From positions 62,001-126,000 of the forward strand of contig JAFRWP010000004.1 in assembly GCA_017437945.1 (NCBI GenBank): a stretch of DNA of 64,000 nucleotides, written 5' to 3'. A program made the translations under genes and the position numbers. This stretch comes from Candidatus Saccharimonadota bacterium (GTDB lineage Bacteria > Patescibacteriota > Saccharimonadia > Saccharimonadales > Saccharimonadaceae). The notes beneath the pieces are model-generated. The model saw nothing but the letters and a program-made list of their open reading frames with translations, was not told the DNA's origin and did not search any database. Each line of letters starts with the position of its first letter. Within the stretch, counting starts at the first letter, position 1. This document shows, piece by piece, positions 53,213 through 63,149 of this stretch.

Positions 53213-53255
53213 TTTATTTTGACCTTTCTTTTAATATCCTCTCTTTTTTAAATTA

Positions 53256-55217
53256 TTACTTCCTCCGGCTTACGATGATAGCGCCACCTCCTATGACGGC
53301 TACAACTATAAGCCCGATGAAGACGATTGTATTTTTTGCTACGACACCGGTGACAGGATCTGGTTCGTCGAATTCCTCAACATCGTAGCTTGCTGAGGCC
53401 TTATATTCTTTGGAAGTATCAAGATAATTATTGTTATCCGCAAGTGCACCAATCATTTCGACAGTATTCGTAATGGTGCCCGCTTCGATTTCGTGGTTTT
53501 CAATAGAACTATATACAATTGCGCAAGATGGATTGGCTACGCTTCCGGCAGGGATACTATCAATTTTTATAATTGAAGGTGCCGGTAGCTCTGTCGTTAA
53601 CGGTGAGTTGTCGGTGCTCAGGGTTGCACCGTCAGTAAACCCTGCGCCATCGAGGAGTTCTTGAAGGATGACGTCGTGAATCGGGTAAGCCGCAGTATTG
53701 CAAAGTGTAATCTTAAAGTCGACTATGTCCTCATATTTATATGAACCTTGAGGGTTAACAACTTCCTTTGAGATCGTCGGCGAGAATAGGCCAGTTTGGA
53801 GACCCCATTCACCATAGATAGCAACATCGTTTTCTGGCATTACAAAAGTTTCGCCCTTATACCAACCGAGGAAGCGATAACCATTCGCAGTTGGATCGGC
53901 AGCTCTAGTAACTACGTCACCAGGATAATATGACTGTGTGGCCGGTAAGAGAGTTTCAGGATTTGGAGGAATAACTGAGCCTTCAAATTGATAGCTGACG
54001 GTATAGCTGATACGTTCGTAGAGACCGCAAATATTAACATTGTGTGCTGGCATTACGAAACCAGTGCCAGCAGACTCCATACTATCTGAACAGTGAGTAT
54101 CAACCGTCGCGCTTTCTGGCATAATGCGCCAGCCACTAAAATGATAGCCATCATATGTGCCAGCTTCGGTAGAATCCGTAGAAACTTCTGCTCCGGCAGC
54201 ATAGCTGTGCTGTTTTGGAGGAACGGCCCAGCTAGGTAGATTTGCAGCACGTTCTTCATCGGTTTCACCTTTGCCCTCTACGCGGTAAGAAACCTGGTAT
54301 TGAGTTGGGGCAGGTGCAGCAGTCCAGATACCCACGAATGCCACATCGTGATTTGGCATAGTATAGGTACCGTCACCACCAACCGTAGCATCAGTAGTAG
54401 TCCAACCACTAAATGTATAACCTTCCATTACTGGGTTTGGTTCTACATAGGCGGTAGCGCCAGTATAGTAAGATTGTTCGCCCGGTGCGCTTGGTGCGCC
54501 AGCAGGAATATCGCCAGTGTATGCGTAAGTAACTTGATGTTGATCAGATTCGTTAAGGAGATCGCCCATGAATACGTGTACCGTATTGGAGCGAGCAGTG
54601 ATGTCACCTTCTTTTGCAAAGGCAGTATTATAGAAATCGCGGCGATGCTCAGTTTCAGTAGTTTCTGGATCATCTACAGTCGCCGGGGTGCGCGTAATAA
54701 CACCAACCGTCAAGACGCAGCCCGCTTTGAGACGAGTCACATAGAAGGAGACTTCTCGAGTAGTCGAATCGTAATGGAGGCCATGATAAGTAAACTCAGT
54801 GCCATTCCATGAACCTTCCGTAAGACTTTGTTCGTGGGTATCATCTATGACGCTACCGCCGCAGGCTTTAGTAGCATCACCACGCTGAACAGCACCAAAC
54901 GTACCATCATCACTTGTTACAAAACCTACAAACGTTAGGCCTTTCGGTAAAGTATCAGTAACCTTGATGCGATCACTAAGCACCTCTGCCACCTGGGTTT
55001 CGCCAGACTGAGTACCAGTAACATCAACACCGTCGTATTTAACATGAAGATAATAAGTCAATAAGGAATCTTTTTCGACTTCATCGCCATCTTCAAGATC
55101 GTCTGCTCTGGTGATAATTGCGACAGCAACAAAAGTAGATGCAATAACTAATACAGCGATAGCAGCAAGAAATTTGTGGAAAAAGCCCATATGAGCAAAT
55201 CTTGTTCGATTTGGCAT
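53256..55217 (-). CDS. SHIRT-repeat adhesin with sortase signal (DPVTG)
   Basis: Probable tip adhesin of 653 residues. A signal helix (about 10-33) is followed by an N-terminal domain (about 45-215), three repeats resembling SHIRT domains (about 220-300, 305-395, 400-475), each with GY-x-F-x-GW and a MP-x-x-DV ending (GYTFSGWTTTDATV, GYHFSGWRI, GYRFLGWYKGETFVMPENDV), a DUF11-like domain (about 480-610) and DPVTG sorting signal plus membrane helix. SHIRT repeats project adhesive tips in streptococcal proteins. SD GAGG before ATG. Confidence 0.85.
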   Translation of the reverse strand: MPNRTRFAHMGFFHKFLAAIAVLVIASTFVAVAIITRADDLEDGDEVEKDSLLTYYLHVKYDGVDVTGTQSGETQVAEVLSDRIKVTDTLPKGLTFVGFVTSDDGTFGAVQRGDATKACGGSVIDDTHEQSLTEGSWNGTEFTYHGLHYDSTTREVSFYVTRLKAGCVLTVGVITRTPATVDDPETTETEHRRDFYNTAFAKEGDITARSNTVHVFMGDLLNESDQHQVTYAYTGDIPAGAPSAPGEQSYYTGATAYVEPNPVMEGYTFSGWTTTDATVGGDGTYTMPNHDVAFVGIWTAAPAPTQYQVSYRVEGKGETDEERAANLPSWAVPPKQHSYAAGAEVSTDSTEAGTYDGYHFSGWRIMPESATVDTHCSDSMESAGTGFVMPAHNVNICGLYERISYTVSYQFEGSVIPPNPETLLPATQSYYPGDVVTRAADPTANGYRFLGWYKGETFVMPENDVAIYGEWGLQTGLFSPTISKEVVNPQGSYKYEDIVDFKITLCNTAAYPIHDVILQELLDGAGFTDGATLSTDNSPLTTELPAPSIIKIDSIPAGSVANPSCAIVYSSIENHEIEAGTITNTVEMIGALADNNNYLDTSKEYKASASYDVEEFDEPDPVTGVVAKNTIVFIGLIVVAVIGGGAIIVSRRK

Positions 55218-55293
55218 ATAACCTCAAAAATATTATTAATGTTTATTTTCCACAATCCACTTAAGGTTAGTTTAGAATAATTCTTTAATAAAA

Positions 55294-55890
55294 TCAAGCC
55301 TTTTTGGCATTTTTGACTACATTCAGTGTAAGTACAGTCTCTGAATCTCGTGAAAGAATAATAGTGTCGCCAGGAGTTATTCGCTCAATACTACTTTTCA
55401 TCTTTTTATTCTTGCCGCGTACTTTTATATCCCCGTTAAAGGTAGTTATATCGCCCACAAATAGATCGCCATCATGGTCTTTACTGATCTTTATGGAGAG
55501 GCGACCGAACTCTTTATTAATTAGATAGATATAAAGGGCGAGCAGGAAGATATAAACTAGCATATAGATCCAGGCACCATAAAATGCCAAGAAGCCTAGC
55601 GTTGGAAAAGTAGAAATCGTAAAGATAGTGAAATAATATTGGCGGATACCTTTGTGATTGCGGTGATCGTAATGGCGTTTAATAATTTTAATAGTCCAGA
55701 AGAATGCGCCAATATTTATAGCGAATAGAATCAAGCCAGCAAATAATAGTCTTGGGTCGTTCTCGGTTAGTCCGGCCGGATTGTCTGCTTCTGGTTTGAG
55801 CGAAAAAATCGTCGAAAAGAAAAACGAAATAATAAAAATACAGGTTAGGAAAAATATTAAGATTTTTTCGGAAAACTTTAGCTGACGCAT
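55294..55890 (-). CDS. multi-helix membrane protein
   Basis: Four membrane helices (about 8-30, 47-68, 85-104, 105-125) and a C-terminal cytoplasmic beta domain (about 130-198) with GDIKVRGKNKKMKSSIERIT. Not recognised. 198 residues, ending in UGA with TAA two codons later. It lies between the pilus locus and the AEC transporter on the same strand. Confidence 0.72.
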   Translation of the reverse strand: MRQLKFSEKILIFFLTCIFIISFFFSTIFSLKPEADNPAGLTENDPRLLFAGLILFAINIGAFFWTIKIIKRHYDHRNHKGIRQYYFTIFTISTFPTLGFLAFYGAWIYMLVYIFLLALYIYLINKEFGRLSIKISKDHDGDLFVGDITTFNGDIKVRGKNKKMKSSIERITPGDTIILSRDSETVLTLNVVKNAKKA

Positions 55891-55902
55891 ATCCCTCTTT
55901 CT

Positions 55903-56835
55903 TTAATGTATTAATAACAGCGAAACCATAGCCGGCATGGTCGCAATTGATAATAAGGTCGAAATTGTGACCAGTTCGGAAGCCTCCGTTTCGTCGCCGC
56001 CATATTTAGACGCAAAGAGCCCAAGACTGGTAGCCGTTGGAAGCGCCTGGATAAGAGTACAAACCACGATGACTTCTTGAGGGAATTGTAACACAGATAG
56101 GAGTCCCCAGGTAACAAGTGGGCCGACAATGAGCTGCAAAAGAGCCGTAAGCATCAATTTCCATTTCTTAATCAGTTTTGTGAATTTAGCATTACTCAAC
56201 ATGTAACCTACGCAAATGATCGATAAGGCGGTGGTTGCATTACCGGTAAATTGAACTGCATCCCTCGTAAATTGTGGAATTTTAAAGCCGGTGAAGAAAA
56301 CGACCACGCCTAATATTACCGCAATAATATTCGGATTCGTAATTACACTTATAATGAGCTTTAGGTCAATTTTGTGACGGAAAAGATAGACACCGTAGGA
56401 AAAGAGTGCGATATTAAAGGCGATAATAAAGCCACAGTATGGAATAATTCCCTGTTCTCCAAAGGTGCTCGCGATGATTGGATACCCCAAGAAGGTGGCA
56501 TTATTAAAAATTAGCGCGAACTGAGCCGCACTGCGCTGTTTTTCTTTTTTATAGAGCTTTTTATTAAAGATCAAATACGACACTATTATGAGCGTCAACA
56601 TCACCAGCACGCCGGCTATAAGGCCGGATTTAAATAGGCCGGAAGTTTTGTCGTCATAGGCCGCTGGAAATGCCAAGAATAACGACGCTGGCATGAATAC
56701 GGTCAGTAAAAGATTAACCAGATCTTTATTGGTCTTAGGCGAAATAAGTTTAAATTTCCCAAGCAAAAATCCCAAAACTAAAATAATAGCAATTGTGCCG
56801 AGACGTGAGTAAAAGTCTGTGAGCTCAATTTGCAT
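55903..56835 (-). CDS. AEC-family transporter
   Basis: Auxin efflux carrier-like membrane transporter of 310 residues with about ten helices. Recognisable features are the N-terminal LGFLLGKFKLIS, the cytoplasmic loop FALIFNNATFLGYPI and ALPTATSLGLFASKYGGDE near the end, both conserved in AEC proteins. Bacterial members carry organic or amino acids; the substrate here is unknown. Confidence 0.88.
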   Translation of the reverse strand: MQIELTDFYSRLGTIAIILVLGFLLGKFKLISPKTNKDLVNLLLTVFMPASLFLAFPAAYDDKTSGLFKSGLIAGVLVMLTLIIVSYLIFNKKLYKKEKQRSAAQFALIFNNATFLGYPIIASTFGEQGIIPYCGFIIAFNIALFSYGVYLFRHKIDLKLIISVITNPNIIAVILGVVVFFTGFKIPQFTRDAVQFTGNATTALSIICVGYMLSNAKFTKLIKKWKLMLTALLQLIVGPLVTWGLLSVLQFPQEVIVVCTLIQALPTATSLGLFASKYGGDETEASELVTISTLLSIATMPAMVSLLLIH

Positions 56836-56838
56836 CGA

Positions 56839-57231
56839 TTATTCCTTTGCACTGGTTTCGTTTGGGGCGTGCTCCACTTTCTTTACGTCTTTTCGCCCAC
56901 CCAAGCGATGATAAATTTCCTCTTCCAAAGATAAGATGCGGTCAAGTTTGCGACGGACACTTTCGTCGGTCTTAACGTCTGATTCAATATTGCGGTCAAT
57001 TTCACTAATATTTTTCATAACTTTCTCAAGGCGACGACTTTCTTTATCGGCCGACATTTGTGCGAAGAAAGCAATTGCGACAGATGCGGCAGAAATCAGA
57101 AGTATAACGCTATCAAACATGATATCCATAATGTCTTTAGACGAAGTGATCAAGAATACTAGACCTGCAAAAATTAAAACAGCGAATGAGATTGTGAGAT
57201 AGAAAAATAATTTTTTGAATTTGACGTGCAT
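56839..57231 (-). CDS. two-helix membrane protein with coiled coil
   Basis: 130 residues: two membrane helices (about 8-28 and 35-55) and a charged coiled-coil C-terminal half (about 60-115; LEKVMKNISEIDRNIESDV, RRKLDRILSLEEEIYHRLG). The SD GGGAAGG precedes the ATG. It follows the ABC exporter gene by 12 bases, so is likely in the same operon. Function unknown. Confidence 0.75.
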   Translation of the reverse strand: MHVKFKKLFFYLTISFAVLIFAGLVFLITSSKDIMDIMFDSVILLISAASVAIAFFAQMSADKESRRLEKVMKNISEIDRNIESDVKTDESVRRKLDRILSLEEEIYHRLGGRKDVKKVEHAPNETSAKE

Positions 57232-57243
57232 TTGCCTTCCCTT

Positions 57244-59115
57244 TTAGTTGTATCCCTCCGCTTGGAGTTCAAACATTTCTTTATAAAGACCATTCTTGGC
57301 GAGCAGCTCTTCATGAGTGCCGTCTTCTATTATTTTACCACGGTCTACGACAATTATTCGTTTCGCTTTGCGCACAGTCGAGAAGCGGTGAGAAATAATA
57401 AGCGTAGTTTTATCCTTTTGCTGCTGAATAATATTTTGAAAAATCTCGTACTCAGATTTAGCATCAACCGCTGAAGTTGGCTCATCAAGAATCAATATAT
57501 TTGGCGCGCGGAAGAATGCGCGGGCGATGCCGAGACGCTGCCACTGTCCACCAGAAAGATCAGTTGCGTTCTTAGCATCAAAATCCTTAGCAAGTATTTG
57601 ATTAAGGCCGTTTTTGTATTGTTTTTCAAGATTATCTAGTCCAGCATAACGAAGTGCATCACGAATAGCCTGATTGCTGTATTGTTTTGACGTATCGCCG
57701 TACCAAACGTTTTCGCCCAATGTTGCAAATTCGTAACGCGAAAAATCCTGAAACAATGCACCAATCTGATTTAAATACGATTCGCGATTAATGCGCTCGA
57801 GCGGTTGGTCATTAATTAAAATCATTCCTTCATCTGGTTGATATGCACCAATTAATAACTTGATGATTGTGGTTTTGCCGGCGCCATTTTCGCCGACGAT
57901 AGCAAGGCTATCGCCAGGGTTCAGAGTGAAGCTAATATTACTTACTGCCCTTTTATCTGATCGAGGATACGTAAAAGATACGTTACGAAATTCAATTTTC
58001 GGAATGTCGTTAATAATTACATCGCCAGTTGCAGGGGCAGGAGTGTTCATGAATTCCATGTAGTCGGTAGCGTTAACAAGGTCTTCGCTTGCACTGGTGA
58101 GGTTTGAAAAAAGTGAAGAAACGCTGTTATTTAATTGCTGCGAGAGCGTGCGAACAGAATAGAAAGCACCAATTTCGAATTCCTTAATCATAACCTCGAA
58201 TGCTACAAAGATTAAAATGCCGATGGTAATAATATCGTCCAATGCGTGTGTGCCAATATTCGGCCAGAAGAATGATTTGATGTCGGCGATATCTTTTTCC
58301 TGAGTACGGCGACGCTCTTTAACCATTTTGGAAATAAGCTGTTTCGAAAGACCGTTGAGTTCGATTTCTAGAGCAGAGTTAGAATTAGTAATCTTACGTT
58401 CGATAGCATTCGCAACGCGGCGATCTTTCGTAAATTCACGCCAGTTGCGACGGTGTTTAGCGGCCAAACGAAGACTAAGCACCGAATATGGAATAGCTGA
58501 TAGTATTACGATAATTGCCACAAGAGGAGAAATCGTGATTGTGGATACGATAACGGCGATAAGGCTAATTATGGATGCGACCATATTAATTAAGTTCGTT
58601 GAGACGTAAGCAATAGATGAACCGAATTCGCTAACACGATTAAATTTGTCTGCGAACTCACTACTCTCACGGGTGGCTAGCGGAATTTCGATATATTTGT
58701 TCGCAATTTGCTCGCTAACTGCGATGTAGACATCCTGCCATACGATGCCAGTCAGAACAACATTAACTTCGCGAAGAAGAGTATTAACCAACTGAATGAT
58801 TAAAACTACGATTGCAAGAATCAAAAACGGGATAAAATCCTGAGTATTAACGGCGTACAAAAGTTGGTTAGTAGCTTCACCAATGAGGAGTGCGGTAATT
58901 GGCGGCACGACGGCCGTATATATACTATAGCCCCAGAAGAAGAAACGCTTCATACCGGCGGCTTTGCGATACACGCCAAAAGTAAACCAAATTGATTTCA
59001 AATTAATGCGTGGATAATTTGGTTTTTTACGTTCTGCTGCCTTTTGCTCACGCTTGATAGCACGCGCTTTTTTGCGCTCTTCTCTCCTACTATTGATGCG
59101 TTTTTTGATTGTCAT
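57244..59115 (-). CDS. ABC exporter (fused membrane and ATPase domains)
   Basis: 623 residues: six-helix ABC type-1 membrane domain (about 50-345) and an ATPase domain with Walker A GENGAGKTT, Q-loop FQDFSRYEFATLGENVWYG, signature DLSGGQWQRLGIARAF, Walker B ILDEPTSAVD and switch His ISHRFS. Family members export lipids, peptides or drugs. Its stop or start overlaps glmS by one base, placing it in the glmS operon. Confidence 0.92.
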   Translation of the reverse strand: MTIKKRINSRREERKKARAIKREQKAAERKKPNYPRINLKSIWFTFGVYRKAAGMKRFFFWGYSIYTAVVPPITALLIGEATNQLLYAVNTQDFIPFLILAIVVLIIQLVNTLLREVNVVLTGIVWQDVYIAVSEQIANKYIEIPLATRESSEFADKFNRVSEFGSSIAYVSTNLINMVASIISLIAVIVSTITISPLVAIIVILSAIPYSVLSLRLAAKHRRNWREFTKDRRVANAIERKITNSNSALEIELNGLSKQLISKMVKERRRTQEKDIADIKSFFWPNIGTHALDDIITIGILIFVAFEVMIKEFEIGAFYSVRTLSQQLNNSVSSLFSNLTSASEDLVNATDYMEFMNTPAPATGDVIINDIPKIEFRNVSFTYPRSDKRAVSNISFTLNPGDSLAIVGENGAGKTTIIKLLIGAYQPDEGMILINDQPLERINRESYLNQIGALFQDFSRYEFATLGENVWYGDTSKQYSNQAIRDALRYAGLDNLEKQYKNGLNQILAKDFDAKNATDLSGGQWQRLGIARAFFRAPNILILDEPTSAVDAKSEYEIFQNIIQQQKDKTTLIISHRFSTVRKAKRIIVVDRGKIIEDGTHEELLAKNGLYKEMFELQAEGYN

Positions 59116-60935
59116 TATTCTACGGTAACCGATTTAGCTAAATTACGCGGTTGATCGACGTCATTTCCCCGCTCTACGGCAACGTAATAAGCGAATAGCT
59201 GCTGTAATGTGTTAATTAATATCGGAGCAAGAAGTTTGACGTTGGAGTTAATGCGAACAATATCGTCGGCTTCAATATCAGCAGTGCTATTTGTGAGGAC
59301 TATAACTTTACCACCACGCGCACGCACTTCATGGAGACCGCCAATGGACTTATCAAATAGCCAGTTATCTAAAATCGTGAATACTTCAAAGAAACGGTCG
59401 TCGATTAAAGCGATTGGGCCATGTTTTAATTCGCCACTGGCATAGCCCTCAGCATGAATGTAAGAAATCTCTTTGAGTTTAAGTGCCCCCTCTAGCGCAA
59501 TTGGATAAGCCGTATCACGACCGAGATATAGCGCGTCATCAAACGATGCGTATTTCTTTGCGAGTTGCTCAATTTCAGAGCGATGATCGTTAAGTGTTTT
59601 TTCGATTTCGGCCGGTAAAATAGATAATTCACGCGTAAAGCTATGAATCAAATCTGGATTGCCCCCATGGTATTCAGCAATCATGCCAGCGAACATGAGC
59701 ATGGTCACTACTTGAGCCGTAAAAGCCTTTGTTGAGGCTACGGAAATTTCTGGCCCAGCATGGACATAAGTACCACCGTTCACTTCACGTGCGATTGTTG
59801 AGCCAACGACGTTAACGATACCTAGAGTTTTAACACCGCGCTTTTTGATTTCACGTAGACAGGCTAATGTGTCTGCGGTTTCGCCAGACTGAGAAACGAT
59901 AAGGGCGACAGAATCTTTCGGCAAATGAAAAGAGCGGTAACGGTATTCGGACGCAATGACAACTTCGGTTGTAACGTCAGGAATAAGTTGCTCCATATAA
60001 TACGAAGCTAGGAGGCCGGCATAGTACGCCGTGCCACAACCAACGATTACGACATGATGAATGTTGCGCATTTCTTCGGCAGTAAGGTTTGGGCCGCCAA
60101 GATGCATTTTGCCATTTTCTACGTCAATACGACCAGAGAGAGTATTTGGCAAAGTCGTAGCCTGCTCCATAATCTCTTTGAGGAGGAAATGATCGTAACC
60201 GCCTTTTTGGATTTGTTCGAGATTTCCTTCGATTTCTTCCGGATGAGAATTGAGATGTTTTAGGTTTAGATTAAATACTTCTGAGCCATTGCTGTTACAA
60301 ACTGCAAGCTCGCCATCATTGAGATAGATTGCCTCGCGCGTATAACCAAGTAATGCCGAAGCGTCGGACGCAATAATTGTTTCGTCGTGTCCAAGACCGA
60401 TAATTAATGGCGAACCAAGACGAGCGGCCACAATCGTGCCTGGCTCTTTCGGGGAAAACACGGCTATGCCGTAAGTTCCACGTACGTCTTTCAAAGATTT
60501 AGCAACGGCGTCTTTTAGACTAACGTCGCCCTTATAGTTACTATCAATTAATGCAGCTAATACTTCCGTATCAGTATCAGACCTAAAATCATAATTGCTA
60601 AGTTTAGCTTTGAGCTCTTTGTAGTTTTCAATAATGCCATTATGGACAAGGAAGATATTCCCGACATTATGTGGATGGGCGTTTGAGACCGTCACGCCGC
60701 CATGAGTAGCCCAGCGCGTATGGCCAATTCCCATATGCCCAGTATGCGGTTTTTCGGAAATTACCTGCTCGAGGTCGGAAATTTTCCCTACGGAACGAGC
60801 CAAATGCGGATTATCCTCATCATCGAGTGTCGCGATACCAGCGGAGTCATATCCTCGATATTCAAGACGTTTCAAACCATTCAAGAGTACATCCTGGGCG
60901 GTTCTTTTACCTACATAACCGACTATTCCACACAT
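59115..60935 (-). CDS. glmS: glucosamine-fructose-6-phosphate aminotransferase
   Basis: Makes glucosamine-6-phosphate for peptidoglycan. The N-terminal nucleophile Cys2 is in MCGIVGYVGKR; the glutaminase motif is GHTRWATHGGVTVSNAHPH; two SIS domains follow with SQSGETADTLACLRE and SVASTKAFTAQV; the C-terminus ends DQPRNLAKSVTVE. 606 residues. A GGAG SD precedes the ATG. No glmS ribozyme-like fold is seen upstream, where only about 50 bases separate it from a terminator. Confidence 0.97.
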   Translation of the reverse strand: MCGIVGYVGKRTAQDVLLNGLKRLEYRGYDSAGIATLDDEDNPHLARSVGKISDLEQVISEKPHTGHMGIGHTRWATHGGVTVSNAHPHNVGNIFLVHNGIIENYKELKAKLSNYDFRSDTDTEVLAALIDSNYKGDVSLKDAVAKSLKDVRGTYGIAVFSPKEPGTIVAARLGSPLIIGLGHDETIIASDASALLGYTREAIYLNDGELAVCNSNGSEVFNLNLKHLNSHPEEIEGNLEQIQKGGYDHFLLKEIMEQATTLPNTLSGRIDVENGKMHLGGPNLTAEEMRNIHHVVIVGCGTAYYAGLLASYYMEQLIPDVTTEVVIASEYRYRSFHLPKDSVALIVSQSGETADTLACLREIKKRGVKTLGIVNVVGSTIAREVNGGTYVHAGPEISVASTKAFTAQVVTMLMFAGMIAEYHGGNPDLIHSFTRELSILPAEIEKTLNDHRSEIEQLAKKYASFDDALYLGRDTAYPIALEGALKLKEISYIHAEGYASGELKHGPIALIDDRFFEVFTILDNWLFDKSIGGLHEVRARGGKVIVLTNSTADIEADDIVRINSNVKLLAPILINTLQQLFAYYVAVERGNDVDQPRNLAKSVTVE

Positions 60936-60987
60936 AAAAACTCCTATTCTATACTGTTTAAGTATAACTTTTTCTTATCTTGGAGTC

Positions 60988-61021
60988 AAAAAAAGACAGC
61001 TACCGTAGAGATAGCTGCCTA
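60988..61021 (-). terminator. terminator of the MucBP adhesin gene
   Basis: GGCAGCTA/TAGCTGTC stem (one G-T pair) followed on the minus strand by a run of T. Confidence 0.82.
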
Positions 61022-61043
61022 ATCTTTAAAACGTGTATTTTTA

Positions 61044-63017
61044 TTAGCGGCGATGCTTGAGGCCAATATAGAGACCTAGTCCAGCTACGCTCGATGCTGC
61101 AATGATGGCAAAAGCGCCAAAGCTGCCGTCGGCCGTCTTAGGATTCTTAATTTTGCGATAGCGGTAAACGACGTCCACGTTGTCGTTTACAATACCTTTT
61201 GCATTGTCAGGAGTACCGACCAAATGATAGTCTTTTGGATCTTTTTCTAGTGGGCTTGTAGTATACTCATCGCCTTTACCATATTCCTGTTCGGTGCATT
61301 CGGCTAATTCTTCGCCCGTTTCATCGTCAACCCAGCAGACAGTAACAGTGTATGGATGATTGTAACGATAAATGACGGTAATATCATCGTTTACTACACC
61401 GCTCGCATTCTGCGGAGTCTCGACAAGCGTATAGTGATCCGGAATATCATCGGATTCATCTGTGTCGTAATGGGTACCATGATCGTAATCTTGCCTGTAG
61501 CTATCGGCTATTTCTTCTTCTGTCTCATCGTCGATATACCTGACGGTAACCGTATGCTGGATTTTAACTTCAGTAAGATTCGATACTAAGGTAATAGTTT
61601 CACCGCCTTCAGGAGTATACACGGTATTAGCTAAGTTTACGATTGGAGAAATCGTAACTGGCGCTTTAACGGTCGTCGGGACAGTTACCGTATATATATG
61701 TCCATAAAAGTTTATTCCGCTGACAGTTTTTGGTGTAGCGGTGATTTTATTATCAGCAACCACGATCGTAAAATTCGACGTAACATCAACATTATTTTCG
61801 TTAACAATCATTATTTTATCTACGGAAGGAAGAATTAGATTTTCATCAAATGTATCAGTAATCTTGAAGTCTGTGTATAACTTACTACGGGAAATCTGAG
61901 AATAGTTTGACCAGAGAGACATAAATGCAGTCGTGTCTGCTTCAGCAGAGTAGTTATTTGGCACCTCTTGGCGAATCTTGAAAGTAACGGAATCGCCTTT
62001 TCTTGCCGTAGTTTTATTCACGCTCTTTGATGGTTTTGGCATATCATATGGCACTGCCGAGCCAAAAATGAAAGCTGCGGCACAACTAGTACCACCATAA
62101 CGGTATTCCCAAGATGAATTAGTTAAACTATTCGTGGTGGTAAAAATAGAGTTAGCATAATAAATGCCATTAAAATCTATTCCACTAATGCCATCAACGG
62201 AAAAGGCGCCATCTCCTGCTATTAGTGAAACGCCGGCCCCCTTAGCATTCTTGTCATAATAGATTGTAGTATTCCCGGATTCAGGCGCAATACCCTCGTT
62301 GCCCTTTAGAAACTTATCTGCATATGTAGTAATTTGATCACCTTCTCGGTTCGGGTTAGGGACATCGAAGTCCCAGTGAGCTGAGCTAACATCATAAATA
62401 CCCGCCGGAGTACAAGAATCCGTAGATGCTACATAAGTACCTTTTTTGCAAAACTGAACAGTAAATAAACTGTCGGAATACCGTGTTTCATTCCAGGCGA
62501 CAATAGGATCGCCAGCATTTAATTCTAGTAATTCACGCACATCGTCCTGAGGGCGCGTAGACGCCGGAGAGCCATAAACGGCATGATCAAGAGTAAGGGA
62601 GGAATATGATTTAGGGTTCCCCTGCCCATCGTTACCATCAATCCATTGATTCGTATCGGAAACTTTATATAATACATCAACTTTTTGCCCTTGCTGATCA
62701 ACGGCCGTACTGTTTTCGATTAATAATGTTAGGCTTTCGCCATTTTTTATATAGGCATATCTTCTATCTGTATGATCAGACACTCTAGTCACTTCACCGA
62801 GCGTTGCCGATCCAGCAGCCTTAACGACAGTAATCGTAGTATCGTCTGTCCAGTATATTTTTGAATAGGCATAAGATCCGTTTAGCCTCGTATTTAATTG
62901 GCTAAAATCTTTATATGATACTTGGGAGGCCGCATTCACATTTGCGGCTCCAAAGAACGGTATTGCCGCACTGGCAATAGCCGCCGACAAGAAAGCGTAA
63001 GCGTGGAGTTTTTTCAT
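61044..63017 (-). CDS. MucBP-repeat surface adhesin with NPKTA-type sorting signal
   Basis: 657 residues. Signal peptide (1-29), a large N-terminal beta-rich region (about 30-330), an isopeptide-forming adhesin-type domain (about 335-485, with KSVNKTTARKGDSVTFKIRQ and FKITDTFDENL), two MucBP repeats (about 487-553 and 555-622: TVRYIDDETEEEIADSY and TVCWVDDETGEELAECTEQ), then NPKTADGS, a hydrophobic helix and a basic end. MucBP modules bind mucins. Its sorting motif differs from the xPxTG motifs of the pilus locus. Confidence 0.87.
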   Translation of the reverse strand: MKKLHAYAFLSAAIASAAIPFFGAANVNAASQVSYKDFSQLNTRLNGSYAYSKIYWTDDTTITVVKAAGSATLGEVTRVSDHTDRRYAYIKNGESLTLLIENSTAVDQQGQKVDVLYKVSDTNQWIDGNDGQGNPKSYSSLTLDHAVYGSPASTRPQDDVRELLELNAGDPIVAWNETRYSDSLFTVQFCKKGTYVASTDSCTPAGIYDVSSAHWDFDVPNPNREGDQITTYADKFLKGNEGIAPESGNTTIYYDKNAKGAGVSLIAGDGAFSVDGISGIDFNGIYYANSIFTTTNSLTNSSWEYRYGGTSCAAAFIFGSAVPYDMPKPSKSVNKTTARKGDSVTFKIRQEVPNNYSAEADTTAFMSLWSNYSQISRSKLYTDFKITDTFDENLILPSVDKIMIVNENNVDVTSNFTIVVADNKITATPKTVSGINFYGHIYTVTVPTTVKAPVTISPIVNLANTVYTPEGGETITLVSNLTEVKIQHTVTVRYIDDETEEEIADSYRQDYDHGTHYDTDESDDIPDHYTLVETPQNASGVVNDDITVIYRYNHPYTVTVCWVDDETGEELAECTEQEYGKGDEYTTSPLEKDPKDYHLVGTPDNAKGIVNDNVDVVYRYRKIKNPKTADGSFGAFAIIAASSVAGLGLYIGLKHRR

Positions 63018-63149
63018 CTATAATTCTCTTTTTTAAATTTTTATTTTTGACCTTTTATATTCTTATGTATAGCAAATTTATGAATATAATGCAAGTGCTT
63101 ATTCGACTTCTTGACTTTTTAAACAGATACTAGTACACTTAGATTACCT

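Noticed and set aside
60936-60987. glmS ribozyme upstream of glmS
   Set aside because: Only about 50 bases separate the start codon from the terminator of the upstream gene, too short for the ribozyme, and no matching core is seen.
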